Assembly: GCF_002775205.1 (NCBI RefSeq) | Contig: NC_036460.1 | Span: forward strand, 22,462,751-22,526,750 | Length of the DNA stretch: 64,000 nt | Source: Xiphophorus maculatus | Taxonomy: Eukaryota; Chordata; Actinopteri; Cyprinodontiformes; Poeciliidae | Reading direction: 5' to 3' | Shown: positions 38,795 through 49,704 of the stretch, in pieces | How positions within the stretch are numbered: the stretch's first letter is position 1 | Layout: each line of letters starts with the position of its first letter | Translations under genes and position numbers: made by a program | The notes under the pieces: model-generated | Seen by the model: the letters and a program-made list of their open reading frames with translations, nothing else | Told to the model about the DNA's origin: nothing | The model's database searches: none

Positions 38795-39832
38795 TCATAT
38801 CAAAGCACTCTCTTTAGATGTTTCTTTTTTACCCGAAGTCAGCCTGCAGTCCTCCGTCCCTTTCTGCTCATCACTTCTACAGCAAAATTTCAGTTCATCT
38901 CTTACACCATTACTGACCAGAACATAGAGCACAGGATCCACGACACAGTTCAGGCTGGACAGTGCCAGAGTGCCGGAGAAGGGGAAGTGCATCTTACGTT
39001 CAAAATCACAGTGAACTTCTACTGTGTTGAAGAAACTGACATGTGAGCGCACAAAGAGGAGGATGTGATAGGGAGCAAAACAAACTGAGAAGATGCCAAT
39101 TACTCCATAGGATAGCAGACGAACTTTCCTCTTAGCTGAGGCGCTCAGGCCGGGACTTTTCCCCACAGTGGCCAGCACCTTCCAGTAGCTCACTCCCAAC
39201 ACGAGCAGTGGTAGTATGAAGCCTAATCCCACTCTGATCATATTAAACATGGCCACATTATGCTTCATTGGGTAGGTCTCATAACAACGGTCACTGTCGT
39301 GTGCGTTATCATGAACATTTGTTAATTCGTCATTTTTCAGAATGTATATGTGTGTGATCATAACCAAAGCATAAACTACGGCACACTGGACCCATGCGTA
39401 TCGAGATGTACGGTGGGGCTTGAAGCGGAATGGGTAACAGACCACCAGGCAGCGGTCCACAGAGATACAACACAGCAGATACATGCTGATGTACATGTTG
39501 GAGTAGTAGAAGAATCCTGCTACATTGCAGGTCTCCACACCTAGTCCCCATCGATGGTTCCGTCGGTAATAATTTATCCAAAGCGGCATGGTGAAGATGA
39601 ATAGCAAGTCTGATATTGACAGGTTGAGCAGGAAGATCCCCAAAACGTTCTGCTGCTTTACTTGCTGGTATATTGGGTACAAAGTCAGCACATTGAAAGT
39701 CAAGCCAAAGACAAAAGCCAGGATGTAAACAGCCATCAGGAAGTCGCTGACAGGACTCGGCTCGATATCAACACATGGTTTACGTGTAGCATTTGTCGTG
39801 GCTAAAATTGCTGTGGGTGTGACGTTCATCAT
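38795..39832 (-). CDS. gpr132: GPR132 (G2A)-like receptor of the proton/lysolipid-sensing GPCR group
   Basis: A 345-residue, intronless class A receptor CDS. N-glycosylation sites at N3 and N14; TM2 NLSISDLLF; C102 (TM3) pairs with C183 (loop 2); 'CISVDRC' at 122-128 replaces the usual DRY; 'CFAPYH' at 251-256 in TM6; 'DPVLY' at 299-303 replaces NPxxY; Cys pair at 317-318 for palmitoylation. 'NVLGIFLLNLS', 'RRNHRWGLG' and 'GLSASAKRKVR' resemble GPR132; 'FTMPLWINYY' and 'SLNCVVDPVLY' are also close to GPR4/GPR65/GPR68. The group responds to acid pH and/or lysolipids at the plasma membrane. Histidines at H93 and H282 face predicted loops and could take part in pH sensing. ATG has A/G-rich context (GGAC before it). 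An acceptor (TCTTTCAG, ending at 39873) lies 40 bp upstream, so at least one 5' untranslated exon exists. GPR132 versus GPR4/65/68 assignment is moderate. Confidence 0.8.
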   Translation of the reverse strand: MMNVTPTAILATTNATRKPCVDIEPSPVSDFLMAVYILAFVFGLTFNVLTLYPIYQQVKQQNVLGIFLLNLSISDLLFIFTMPLWINYYRRNHRWGLGVETCNVAGFFYYSNMYISMYLLCCISVDRCLVVCYPFRFKPHRTSRYAWVQCAVVYALVMITHIYILKNDELTNVHDNAHDSDRCYETYPMKHNVAMFNMIRVGLGFILPLLVLGVSYWKVLATVGKSPGLSASAKRKVRLLSYGVIGIFSVCFAPYHILLFVRSHVSFFNTVEVHCDFERKMHFPFSGTLALSSLNCVVDPVLYVLVSNGVRDELKFCCRSDEQKGTEDCRLTSGKKETSKESALI

Positions 39833-39872
39833 GTCCTCAGTGTTCAGCCGCTGTCTGGTTTTGGAAGTTCAC

Positions 39873-39892
39873 CTGAAAGATTAAGAAAACAA
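39873..39892 (-). promoter_or_regulatory. Splice acceptor in the gpr132-like 5' UTR
   Basis: On the minus strand: TTTTCTTAATCTTTCAG|GTGAAC, a good pyrimidine tract and acceptor about 40 bp before the start codon. It marks the boundary of a 5' untranslated intron. Confidence 0.55.
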
Positions 39893-40003
39893 AACACATT
39901 TATATAAAAGTGTGTTTTCATGTTGTGCGTCTCTTTTTGGTGTGCTGCATGTTACTGTCACATAATAAATATTTGAATGCAACTTTCCATCCACTCTGAA
40001 CAG

Positions 40004-40800
40004 CATGAAATAAAATGAAATGAAATGAAACTTTATTTCGAAAATGATAGCAGTATAAAATTATGCACAAAAACAAGGAATGCAAAAGACATATTTTTGC
40101 ACCACAGTCATCTTAACATGCTGGAAAAGGAGTAAGAAGAAGTAAGAAACTTATGAACTCCTACCCCCTAAACTCAGACAATATTTTCAGATGGACCCGC
40201 ATTAATAGATCCAATCAAAAATAAAAATAAACAGGTTAATTAATTTTCCATTGTATCTGGGTTTACATATGTCTAAATATATACATCCATACCCACACAC
40301 TCATGTTCATTAGCTTCAATTTACATAAACACATTAGTGCTAACTCTCACCCATATTTCTATATCTTGTGAAAATGACCTCCTTATATTTCCTTTTAAAT
40401 TGTATTAAATTTTGACTCTGTTTTAACTCCTCATTGAATTTGTTCCACAACTTTACCCCATGAACTGAAACACAAAAGCTCTTTCTTGTTGCTTGTAAAC
40501 TACGAGTCCTTAGTTTACGAGCAGCAGCATAGACAGACTTCAGAGTCTGAATAGGTTGTGTCCAGCAACCTCTCTCTAATGCAGGCTAAATCTAATTTTG
40601 CTGTGCATATTTGTAATTCTGTGGCGAGATAAACAACCCATTGTCAGATTCAGTTACTGATTTAAATGCATGCTCACAGAGACAGGCTGACAGTTTAATT
40701 CGCTGCCCAGCTTTAATTTGAAGTGACAAAGACGTATTCAGTTGGTGACTCTGGCTCAAAGATTTAATATTGCAAACCTGACCCATCATGCAAATTGATG
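40004..40800 (-). mobile_element. LINE-like retroelement 3' end
   Basis: Read on the minus strand, the segment ends in an AATAAA (40032-40037) directly followed by a TTTCA pentamer repeat (about 40004-40030), the style of microsatellite tail seen at LINE 3' ends. The adjoining sequence ('GGAAAAGGAGTAAGAAGAAGTAAGAAAC' region at 40120-40148) resembles a widespread fish non-LTR element as I remember it. The 5' boundary is uncertain and no intact frame is present. Confidence 0.45.
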
Positions 40801-41525
40801 TTTTTATTGTCTTGCTGATTTACTCATCAATACCGACCCTTCAAAAATGCTATTAGTGTCGTCCAGCGATTCTTTAAAAAACTCTCTTGCATAGACATTT
40901 AAAACAATATTATTGGGTTGATTCTGGGAATAAAAAGGTAGTTGAAATGTTTGGGTTTTTTTTAAAAAAAAATGTTTTGTACTTTTCATTTCTTAGAGAT
41001 CAGTGATGTTTTAATTTTTCATCTCCTGACCATTTTTATCTTCCTCCATCTGGCTCGTGCTGCTCTGTTTACAGGCTCAGGGCGCCTGTAGTGGAATTAA
41101 CATACCAACAAACCCAATAACGGAGAATCCGTGCAGCATCAGATTACCTTCATGAGTCACAATGCCGAGCTGCTTTTGTGGTGGTTTGATTCACAAATTC
41201 ATTCGAATCATTTTCCAAGAGAAACACGCATTGGAAACTTGTATGTTTGTATTACAGCAAGGTTTTAACCAACTGAAGTGATCACTTCTGTAAAACTTTA
41301 CTCTAGCTGTACATTCAGCTGTAATAATCAGACTGTGTGACTAACCACATGTTGGTATTACCCCTTTACAAAAATTGGCCTATTTCCTGTGTGGCTGTTT
41401 TATTTTGGGGGGTGATGTGGGTTATGTGTTTAAATCACAAAGCAAATTTATCAGAAATATAAAAATGAACACATGTACAAAGGCTGGAAATTCTGTTAGA
41501 AATTATTTTGTTACATTTACATATT

Positions 41526-41606
41526 CTTTTTGTGTTGCTGAGAAACAAACTGGGTACGCAGGTGGAAAATCTGAGTACCCAGTTTGTTTCTGAGCAACAC
41601 AAAAAG
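41526..41606. repeat. Near-perfect hairpin, 32-bp arms, 17-nt loop
   Basis: Left arm 41526-41557 (CTTTTTGTGTTGCTGAG..., ending ACTGGGTAC) and right arm 41575-41606 (GTACCCAGTTTG..., ending CACAAAAAG) pair with a single mismatch. Partial complementarity extends outside ('CATATT' left, 'AATATG' right). It could be a tiny MITE or a small-RNA precursor-like stem. Confidence 0.9.
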
Positions 41607-42187
41607 TACATGTAACAAGAATATGTAGAATATGTAAAAAAAAAAAAAATTGAAATTATTGAAACTACCAGCATCTGTCTTTAGTTCTCAGAGTTTTATT
41701 GCGCAATATTTTTACAAGAACAACATTCTGCTTTTCCGTTTCATAATTGTGCTAATGTTTGAGGTGTAGATGAGTGTTGCTTCCTCTTTTAGAGACTGGA
41801 AATATGTCTTATTTAGAGCTTCACTGCTTGACCAGGCAAAGCAAAAGCCATTATTTTAAAGTCAAATCAATAACTTCATCCTTCTCAAACAGCCTCCTCC
41901 TGTAATCTGAGACATTTCAAAGTGTCCTGCTCTGGAAATTTCTAAACATTAAACTAGAAAATCAAACATTACCACACAATAAATCCAGGCATCATGTCTG
42001 TTAAAAAAGGTTCTGTTAGGGTAACAAAATAAGTTTTTTTTTAAATTAAAGCAAACAGATTAAACATTAGAAAAACAAGATTAGCATTGTTTTAACCCTT
42101 GTGCTACTACTTCTAAGATGTTTTTTTTTTATATAAGTATTCTGTTAGATATTTCACATTTATAACTTTAGTCAAGAATAGCCTCAC

Positions 42188-42233
42188 CTGTTTTCGTTCA
42201 GAGTTGTGTGTTTGAAGAAGAAAATCTGTCTTC
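42188..42233 (-). other. Candidate 5' untranslated exon of the gpr132-like gene
   Basis: On the minus strand the segment is bounded by CCTTGGCAG| and |GTGAGG (AACAG|GTGAGG). It could splice to the acceptor at 39873. A second donor-like site (CCTCAG|GTATGT) ends at 43034. Pure splice-motif inference. Confidence 0.2.
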
Positions 42234-42239
42234 CTGCCA

Positions 42240-43740
42240 AGGAGTGGAACACGTTACACAGATGTTACAACTTCAGTCTGCTGGTCAGAAAATGTTCTTC
42301 AGAGAGAAAGAAAAATCCTCATAATTTAAAATCCAGTCTCCACAGTCTCACATTGTCCACCTCGACGAGTGAGAGCATCACCAGCTAGTAAAGCAATTAC
42401 CACAAAGTACGTGGACCGTTGGCTTTGTAATTTCTCCTAATATTTTTTTTCTTATTATTTTTGACTTCCTGAAAGCAGCTGCAACTTAAACATCAGCAGC
42501 AGGTTGGCAGCGTACACGAGACCTATCTGCCAATGAGGGAGGGGAAGTACACAGAGGGAGGAGGTAGAAATGTGATCTCACACATACATGGTGGAAAGTA
42601 GCGGGCGGAGTTATCTCTGGATAGCATTATAAGAAACATGAAGCATGTATGCTTCTGAATCAAAATGGAAACAAAAACTCGGTTCTTGGAAACCATCTGC
42701 CCGTGGGCAGACAGTCATAAAACACGTAATTACCCATTTTACTACAGGCTGTGAAATGTCTTTCACCCATGTCCCAGTTTTTGTGGATCAGCCCCAGGGC
42801 CCGTTTCCACTAATTCCAAAGGTTCACAAGTTAAATGATCTACATGTAAGGAGTTATGCGCAAGCTGGGGCAGGACTTGTGTTGGCAGATAGGAGAAATG
42901 CCTCTGCATGGTTCCTAGAAGCCCAAGGGTACAAAAACACAGCCTGTGAAGGAAGCCTGAAGCAAAGCTTATATCGTAAGTAAACATCAGCAGCTGTTGC
43001 AGATGTTTATTTCCAGGGAGCAGGAATACATACCTGAGGTGTGTGAAGCAGAAAAGAGTGAAATCAAATTATTAGCGTCACGTTTTTGTTTGTCATTAAG
43101 CTACTAGAACAGAGCATCCGTCAACACTCTATAGTTTGCCTCTTGGTATGTGAAAAGAGAAAAAGAACAAAACCACATCAGGAAATAACATACACCTGGT
43201 ACGTGTGTAACGCACACGGCAACCAAAGCAGATGACATGAAACATGACAACTATGTAGTGAAAGCGTGCCAGTGACGTTGACACTGACGCAGACATCATC
43301 TAAAATTAACAAACCTTGGATTTTAATGAGATACAAAACATTCTTTGTAATTTTCACTGTAATTCAACAAAGCTATCCACCTTTTTGCATTGAGTTTCAG
43401 TTTCTGTCACAAGTAGGAGGGGGAAATCATATGTGAGCTGTATCTTGATCAGTGTGTACAATTCTTTGCAATTCAAATCATTTGGAAAGACAAAGCAATA
43501 AGTGTTATGGTAAAGACTTTCATCCAAACTTTTTTAATTTAACATGCTCTACAGGCACATTATCAATATGGGCTGAGATTGAAATTCATTCCAGGAGATT
43601 AGTTTGGAGAAGCCTTGCACAACAGATGAAAGTTAAATCATCACTTTAAAATGAAAGAAGTTTATTTGCTGTTTAAAAACATTGTGCTTTATTTCAGCAA
43701 TTAAAACTACTGTGTGTATTTAAAGACAAAATCAACACAA
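42240..43740. other. Intergenic or upstream region of the gpr132-like gene
   Basis: Contains a 112-codon plus-strand frame (42645-42983) without recognisable domains. Nothing else identified. Confidence 0.35.
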
Positions 43741-43915
43741 GAGGGCTGTTTCACAAAACTAAAATAACAGATTAAGCAGGGATTTTCCGGATTTCCTGGC
43801 TTAATGAAGCTTCAATAAGGTTTCACAAAAGCACTACGCACAAGTTACCATGGTGATTTATCCTGTGCAGCTAGTCTGCTCTAGACCAGGCTAACAGATT
43901 ATTGCATGTGTTGAG
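43741..43915. repeat. Possible MITE ('GGCTGTTTCACAAAA' type)
   Basis: The motifs GGCTGTTTCACAAAACT (43744), GGCTTAATGAAGCTT and GGTTTCACAAAAGCA (about 43818) are typical of a short fish repeat I remember, in which 'TTTCACAAA' blocks recur. Ends were not resolved. Confidence 0.3.
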
Positions 43916-44535
43916 AGAATTACACAAATGGCTGATAAAGAAACTAAAGTATTGTAAGAAATTTTTGGGGCTAATTACGAATTCAATAATCTATCCGCTA
44001 TCGTTTGCTATCGTAGCAGCAGTTTTCTATCTTGTGTGGGATGTGTTTCAATTCCTCATAATCCTCCAATAAAAGATGCTGTTCGTTTGGTGTGAGGTAT
44101 GGCGTGCGCGTCAGTGAATCTGTGACTGATTTTATGACCTTTTAAAGAAATCTGTTGATGCACATTCAACTGAATTATACTGAAGCCCGGCTCGACATTA
44201 GTCCCACCTCCTGATCCCGGTTTGGTCTGTGTGAAGCAGCAGGGCCGAGCTCAAATCGTGGCAGTGGCAGCTACCGAGGCACTTCCTGTGACAGTAAGGT
44301 GCCACGTGCTGCTGCGGCCCAGCAGCACAGGATGCCACGACCAGAAAGTGGCCTGCTGCAACCACGACCAGTCACAGCCTAATAACGGCAGCTTCTAGCT
44401 TCTGTGACATATCCCAGGGATTTTGTGTCAGACTGAATATATTATTTTATTTTAAACCAAAAAAAACAAATACATACATCTGTCACTGATTCGGTGACAT
44501 ATGCCGCAGCTTCTGTGTCAAATTGAATATGAATG

Positions 44536-44682
44536 TACGGAAGAAGATTAGGGCCACCGAAAAAAAAAAAAAAAGAATTTTGACTTTCTGACTTTAATCT
44601 CAGAATTCTGACTTTAATTTCAGAATTCTGACTTTAATCTCAGAATTCTTTTTTTTTTCGGTGGCCCTAATCCTCTTCCGTA
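44536..44682. mobile_element. 147-bp MITE with perfect inverted ends and palindromic 20-bp core repeats
   Basis: Ends TACGGAAGAAGATTAGGGCC... and ...GGCCCTAATCCTCTTCCGTA are inverted over about 34 bp with one mismatch, continuing into poly-A / poly-T. Flanked by TGAATG on both sides (44530-44535 and 44683-44688), a 6-bp target duplication. The middle holds about three copies of a 20-bp unit (TTCTGACTTTAATCTCAGAA). Each repeat boundary is itself a palindrome (GAATTCTGA ... TCAGAATTC). Confidence 0.85.
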
Positions 44683-45731
44683 TGAATGAGTTTATTTAGG
44701 GGAAAGAAAAAAAAACACAGGTGGATCTGGCACGGACAACGTGCTACGGTAGGGAGGCCCCCTGGGGAAATGGAGAATTTCCCTTTAGGCATTAACCGAG
44801 TCGGAAGCTGGACGCCAGTCATACGTAAACAAAGTGATTAGCTCGCCCATTAGGGACGAAGCTGAAGTTGACTTCTGATTCAGGAAATGAGTAAAGGGCG
44901 ATTATTACAGAATGGAAGCTTCTTCAATCTTAACAGAGGCTCACATGGCTTTGCTGAACATTTTCCATTCAACTCAGAGTGTGCATACTATTACTGATTT
45001 CAATCGTAATGCAAAGAAGCATTAAGGAGCCAGCAGGCCAGCAGCAAATGGGTCATTTAGAGTTTGCCATGTGTCTTAACATACAGCACTCTACTTTTCC
45101 AAACGTTTGTAAATGGCTAATTTATGTTATTTCAAAATGCATTATGAGTAAATGCAGGGGCAATCTCAGCCTGTAGCCTCGCCATTTAATGCAATTAACT
45201 GCTGCAGTGCAGGGCTTCAGGCACTAATGGATGAGAACGGAAGTGCAATCAGAAAATGCGATCATAAACACAGTATAAACTGTCTTTTGTTGTTTATTCA
45301 CTCTGTTAGCTGATAGTTATCTCAGCATCATTAGACCAAACACTCCAACACTGTTTACCACATTCCAAGTTAAAGACCTTATCCTTTTTTCTGACCATCA
45401 ACAAAATCCTTTCAAGTCTCCATCCTTTAACTGTAATGTAACAAAAGGGAGAAATCTGAGTGATGTTGGCATTTGCATTTACACAGAGTTGGGTAGAGGA
45501 GCAAAACATTGTATCCAAGTAAAAGCAGCATTGCCTCATTGTATTATTTTTTTTACTCAAATCGAAATTGAAACAAATAATTAAAAAATATATACTCAAA
45601 GTAACAATTTCACACTTCAAATAACCAAATGGTAATTTGGCCTCAAGCTGACAAATTAGGCCTCAAAAACAAAACTCTTCAATACAATTCTTGATCTTTT
45701 AGCACAATCCATGCAGGACTGTGACACCATT

Positions 45732-46037
45732 TCACCACCAGTTCTGTTTCCATCTATTTATATGTTTTACCGTTTTCATCTTCAGCAGCCTAATTTCATC
45801 TTTTTTTATATACATTTTTCTCAGTAGCTTAGCAAGTTTTTTGATTGTTTGGTTGAATTCTTGAGTGCTTGAGAGAAGTCGTGTGTATTTTGCCATTTTA
45901 CCATGTGTTGTGATTTGAGGCAAAGTCAGCAATTTGACCAACACATCAGGAGGGAGGCGGTATGGGTGGATTTCTAAGCTAGCTGTTTCCAACTTTTGTA
46001 AATACCGTTGTCTACGTACCCCAACTAGGTGTGGCAC
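45732..46037 (-). pseudogene. Fragment possibly from a SWIM/YqaJ-type repeat-derived protein
   Basis: A 101-codon frame whose first half ('RRQRYLQKLETASLEIHPY', then 'RLPPDVLVKLLTLPQIT') recalls the N-terminal 'RQRYLEKL...DPY.LP...LP.ITYPD' pattern of multicopy fish proteins with SWIM zinc fingers or YqaJ-type nuclease domains. The second half is Lys-rich and shows no match to that pattern. No further exon was recognised nearby. It is therefore either a decayed copy or chance. Confidence 0.25.
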
Positions 46038-47038
46038 AAACTAGCTCAACTTGAACAATCAGAAGCCATTGCTATATCGGTAAAAATCAACTTAGCAAAA
46101 CAATCTCAGTCGCTTCGTTCAAATGCTCCTGTCATGGTGTTTCGCATGATTAAGTAACATAGTTGCAAAGGGTCAATACCCAAACGCGTCACAGCTGTTT
46201 TAAACAATAGGACAATTAAACTGTTTAGGCACCTTTCAACTAAAGAGACCAACACTGAGAGGGTTTAAGCCAAAATAATGTGGAGCTGAACAGTTTTCCA
46301 CAAGAAAGTCAAGATTCACACGCACAGAAACATAAATATAGAGCCCTAAATAACCCGTTTTGACAGAGGGGGGGAAGAATAGTTGGTTTGAGGATTACAA
46401 AAAGTGGCTGGTATGAAAGTAAGAATACTTTCATCCAAGAGGCACCTTTTATATCTCTGATAAAACTGATAATTGGTTTCCAAAGCTGGCATTCTCTTCT
46501 GGTTTTTCATCTTTCATAATAAAATCTTAATTTCCTCTTCCATGTCGAATCCTTGATAAGTACCTTTTGATTACAAAGTTGGGCGTCTCTGCTTTCACTT
46601 GCTAGTGCAGACAATTAGCTACTAAAGTGCAGCCTGGGGCTCAGGTACAAAACTAACCTACACTCAAAGGAGATAAAAGGAGACAGAAGGTGAGAAGGAG
46701 AAAATCATTTGGCATCACTTAGCCAACGATGATGGATGCGATATTGGAGGATGCGTTTTCACTAGAATCGGCTGAAGTGTGGCCAACAGAGAATGGAAAA
46801 TAAATGATTCTGCTTGCCTCTACAGCCACAGGGTCCTCTCGAGTTCCACTCAGCCCGCTTCTATGCGATTCTACCTTTATCCAACAAAAACTGGTTTTAA
46901 TTTTTTATTTTTTGCTTTTGGTGAGGGAACATCCGTATGTAAATCCACCTAATCTTTAATTAAATCCATAATGGGTCTGCGTGAGAACCCACTCCATACT
47001 GTCAGTTTACCTGAACAGAAATTACCATGACACATCAA

Positions 47039-47083
47039 GTGTATATATATACAGTGTATATATATATATATATATATATATAT
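47039..47083. repeat. (TA)n microsatellite
   Basis: Interrupted TA repeat (GTATATATATACAGTG then about 15 TA copies). Confidence 0.9.
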
Positions 47084-47624
47084 CAATCTGCAAGGTGAAA
47101 AGTAATTCATTGTTGCAGCATGAACACTCCTCATTTCTTTATTATGCTCTATTCAGAGAATCTCTATGTAAAGAAAACCCTGATTGACAATATTTCTTAC
47201 ATAAGCCTCTAACAGACAAAATGCATTCGGATTTGTGCAGGTTTTCACTTCAGAACGCCTGAAATGAACTCACAGACAAATGGGTATGTCAATGATTTAT
47301 TAACATTTCTAGAACAGACAGAATAAAGTTTAAGTCTGCATTATTCGGTATAAAGACCAGGAGCGTCATTCAAACAACATGTACACGATCTACACACATT
47401 TGACAACTACGTAAAGTCCCGGGTTACATGTTTTTCATAATAGGCCATCATCACTACAGCATGTCCAAAAAAATCTTGAGATAACTGTACTTCACAAAAA
47501 AAAAAGAAAAAACATGCAACATATTGAAAAGAAATGTAGTTTAACTACATGCACATTAGTTCTAGTCGGCCAACCCATCCTGTCTACCTGAACACTTTTA
47601 CTACAATACGAAAGAACTTATAAG

Positions 47625-48242
47625 CCTTTAAATTTTTTCAGTTTGTCACATCACAACCACTATCTTCAATGTATTGTATTGAGATTTTATGTAACACACC
47701 AACCAAAAGCAGTAAATAATCAGGAAATGGAGGAAGCATAATACCTTGTTTCAAAATTTGATTACCGGCGCAAATCTTTCTCGCGGAAGCGTCTTTCCCA
47801 GCAACACAGCTGCAAATTCTTCTGGACATGCCTCTCTTAGCTTTGCACATCCCGAGTGAAACTCTTGTCCTGACGTCACTAAGCAGCTCATTTTTAGTCA
47901 GATTGGATGTTTTATAGTTTTCTTTCAATGTATATCTATGTTATCCGTAGAGGCCACACTACTAAAGATCCACTGCTCAAAAGTCTGGAGCTATAGATGT
48001 TTGTACCATGGGACTCTTGGCTGCTTCTCCAGCCATGTCTTGAATCATTTGCACATATGACTTTCTGCTTCTTTTTATGCTATGAATGATGGACTGAACA
48101 GTACCATGTGAGATGTTCTCCAAGATGGTGCCGTTTGTTCGCAAATATTTTCTCACAAAGCTCTGAAGCCTTTAAGATGAAATTACACATGGAGGGGACT
48201 TTATTTACCTGGTAGGCGACTCCAGAAGGTATTATTCGGAGG
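47625..48242 (-). mobile_element. Tc1/mariner-like remnant, left part, interrupted by a hAT element
   Basis: Reads as the reverse complement of a fish Tc1-like transposon: 'CTTCAATGTATTGTATTGAGAT' terminal sequence near 47665, 'AGCTGCAAATTCTTCTGGACATGCCTCT' region at 47808-47835 (transposase C-terminal part), 'GACTCTTGGCTGCTTCTC' at about 48011 and 'ATGATGGACTGAACAGT' at about 48085 (N-terminal helix-turn-helix part). The frame is destroyed. The sequence resumes at 49713 after the hAT insertion. Confidence 0.6.
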
Positions 48243-48250
48243 CAGTAGAG

Positions 48251-49704
48251 CAGTGGTCCTCAACCCCCGGGCCGCGGACCGGTACCGGACCGTGGACCAA
48301 TTGGTATCGGGCCGCGCAAGAAATAATAAAATATTCCCATTTTATGTATTATTTGAGTCTGGAGGATCTTTTATTTTGAAAATCCTTTAACCGGATTCTC
48401 TCAGTTACGTCTTGCGCGCCAACATTGAGCCACAAGCAGCAAAGTGAGTCAGAAACAGAACAGATTCTTTGGAAAGTTTCTTTACGAGGGAGAAAAGGCC
48501 CAGAGAAGAGACAGGAGAATGGATTTATCCCGGTAGGTGATTTCCACGTTCCAAGCTCTGCATTATATGGTGACCGGCTTGTTAATGAGGCAATGAAACT
48601 TCAAACTGCTTCACCACTAGAGACCAATCACCCTGTGCATAAGCAACACTTCCAGTGTCATTGTCTCTCATCACTCCCAGATGGACCGTCTGGTTGCAGA
48701 GAAACAAGCTCAGGGCTCCATTAATCGTTATCGTGAGTTAAAATTTTCACAAAAGTAAAATGTTCGTTTTTGTGGCACATCTGTATCTGTTTTGAAGGGA
48801 TATGTAGACGTTACCAGAGTCAGAGAGCATTAGGGCAGTGGTCGAGACGAGATGAGTAGCTTGTGAGTTTTAGGTCTGGGGCACGATTTAAGGATTGTGG
48901 GCCAATTTTCTAAACTTCTGTGACCACAGAGCCGATAAAAGTCCAACAGGTTCGGTCTGTTCGTGTGTCCAGCTACACGGCAGGAGCAACACACCACAGA
49001 ACCGATTCCACTCACGAACATCCCGATTCCAGAAGAAAATCCAGTAAAACCCCCCAACATACCAAACGTGAATTTAGAATAATCAAACATAGGGACAGTT
49101 TGTGGCTCATTATAAGCGATAAAAGACGAAACAAAAAGAAAAGGCGTTTGATAAAAGACGGCGGGAGCAGCCGCTCTATTTGCTGCTCTATGATTTGGAG
49201 GTGAGTTATGTTTTTTCGTAGTTAACAATTTAACTGAATAAACATAACTACGTATAATAAACATGTATAAAAATGACCTTTACATATAGTAATACACATT
49301 TCCACATATCACCTCCGATGTCCACTGGACTCTCAGTTGCTCTAAGTCAGCTGTTTGGGATTCCCCTCCATTCTTACGTCACCGCGCTTTCTGATTGGCT
49401 ACCTGTCACATTCAACAGGCTGAGTTCAGTCAGGAAAAACCCCACAGACTGCGATAATCGGACCAAGACAATGTTGAATATGCCCGATTTTAGATCGGCC
49501 ATATTCAACACACCACCATGTAACACACCACACACTGCAGGACGTTGTAAGATTGTCGTAAAGGAAAAATCGGGGCAAAAAAAGAAAAATGCTTTAGCTG
49601 GAACGCCAACATGCAGAAGCATTATCTGACTCCCTCCCCCCGGGCAGCAGCAAAATTGCCAAGTTTTGACCGGTCCGCGATAATATAAAGGTTGGGGACC
49701 ACTG
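48251..49704 (+). mobile_element. hAT transposon, 1454 bp, decayed, with intact 8-bp target duplication
   Basis: Starts CAGTGGTCCTCAACCCC and ends GGTTGGGGACCACTG, classic hAT inverted ends, with further inverted sub-terminal 'GGACCGGT/ACCGGTCC' blocks. CAGTAGAG flanks it on both sides (48243-48250 and 49705-49712), a perfect 8-bp target duplication as hAT transposases make. Interior 48440-48735 holds broken transposase sequence. The 0.9 kb from 48740 to 49620 has no recognised coding content. Confidence 0.88.
48425..48724 (+). pseudogene. hAT transposase remnant (N- and C-terminal pieces fused by deletion)
   Basis: 'GFIPVGDFHVPS' and 'YGDRLVNEAMKL' followed by 'ETNHPVHK' match the N-terminal region of ZBED-like hAT transposases ('...LANEAMKPSKLLRH.ETKHP'). 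Directly afterwards, in another frame, a stretch near 48690-48715 reads A-E-K-Q-A-Q-G-S, close to the C-terminal 'QKQAQGSH' of the same family. The catalytic body (about 500 codons) is absent, so the copy cannot encode an active enzyme. Confidence 0.6.

Larger units (their letters stand above)
44690..47620. other. Intergenic, one weakly recognisable frame
   Basis: Mostly featureless. It holds the minus-strand frame at 45732-46037 described separately and an AT microsatellite at 47039-47083. Confidence 0.4.

Noticed and set aside
39330..39581. Frames on both strands inside the gpr132-like gene
   Set aside because: Shadow frames of the receptor CDS.
42645..42983. 112-codon plus-strand frame
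   Set aside because: No recognisable motif or splice context. Its size is within what chance gives in 64 kb.
48830..49264. 144-codon minus-strand frame
   Set aside because: Lies inside the decayed hAT element, opposite in orientation to its transposase remnant, with no recognisable domain.
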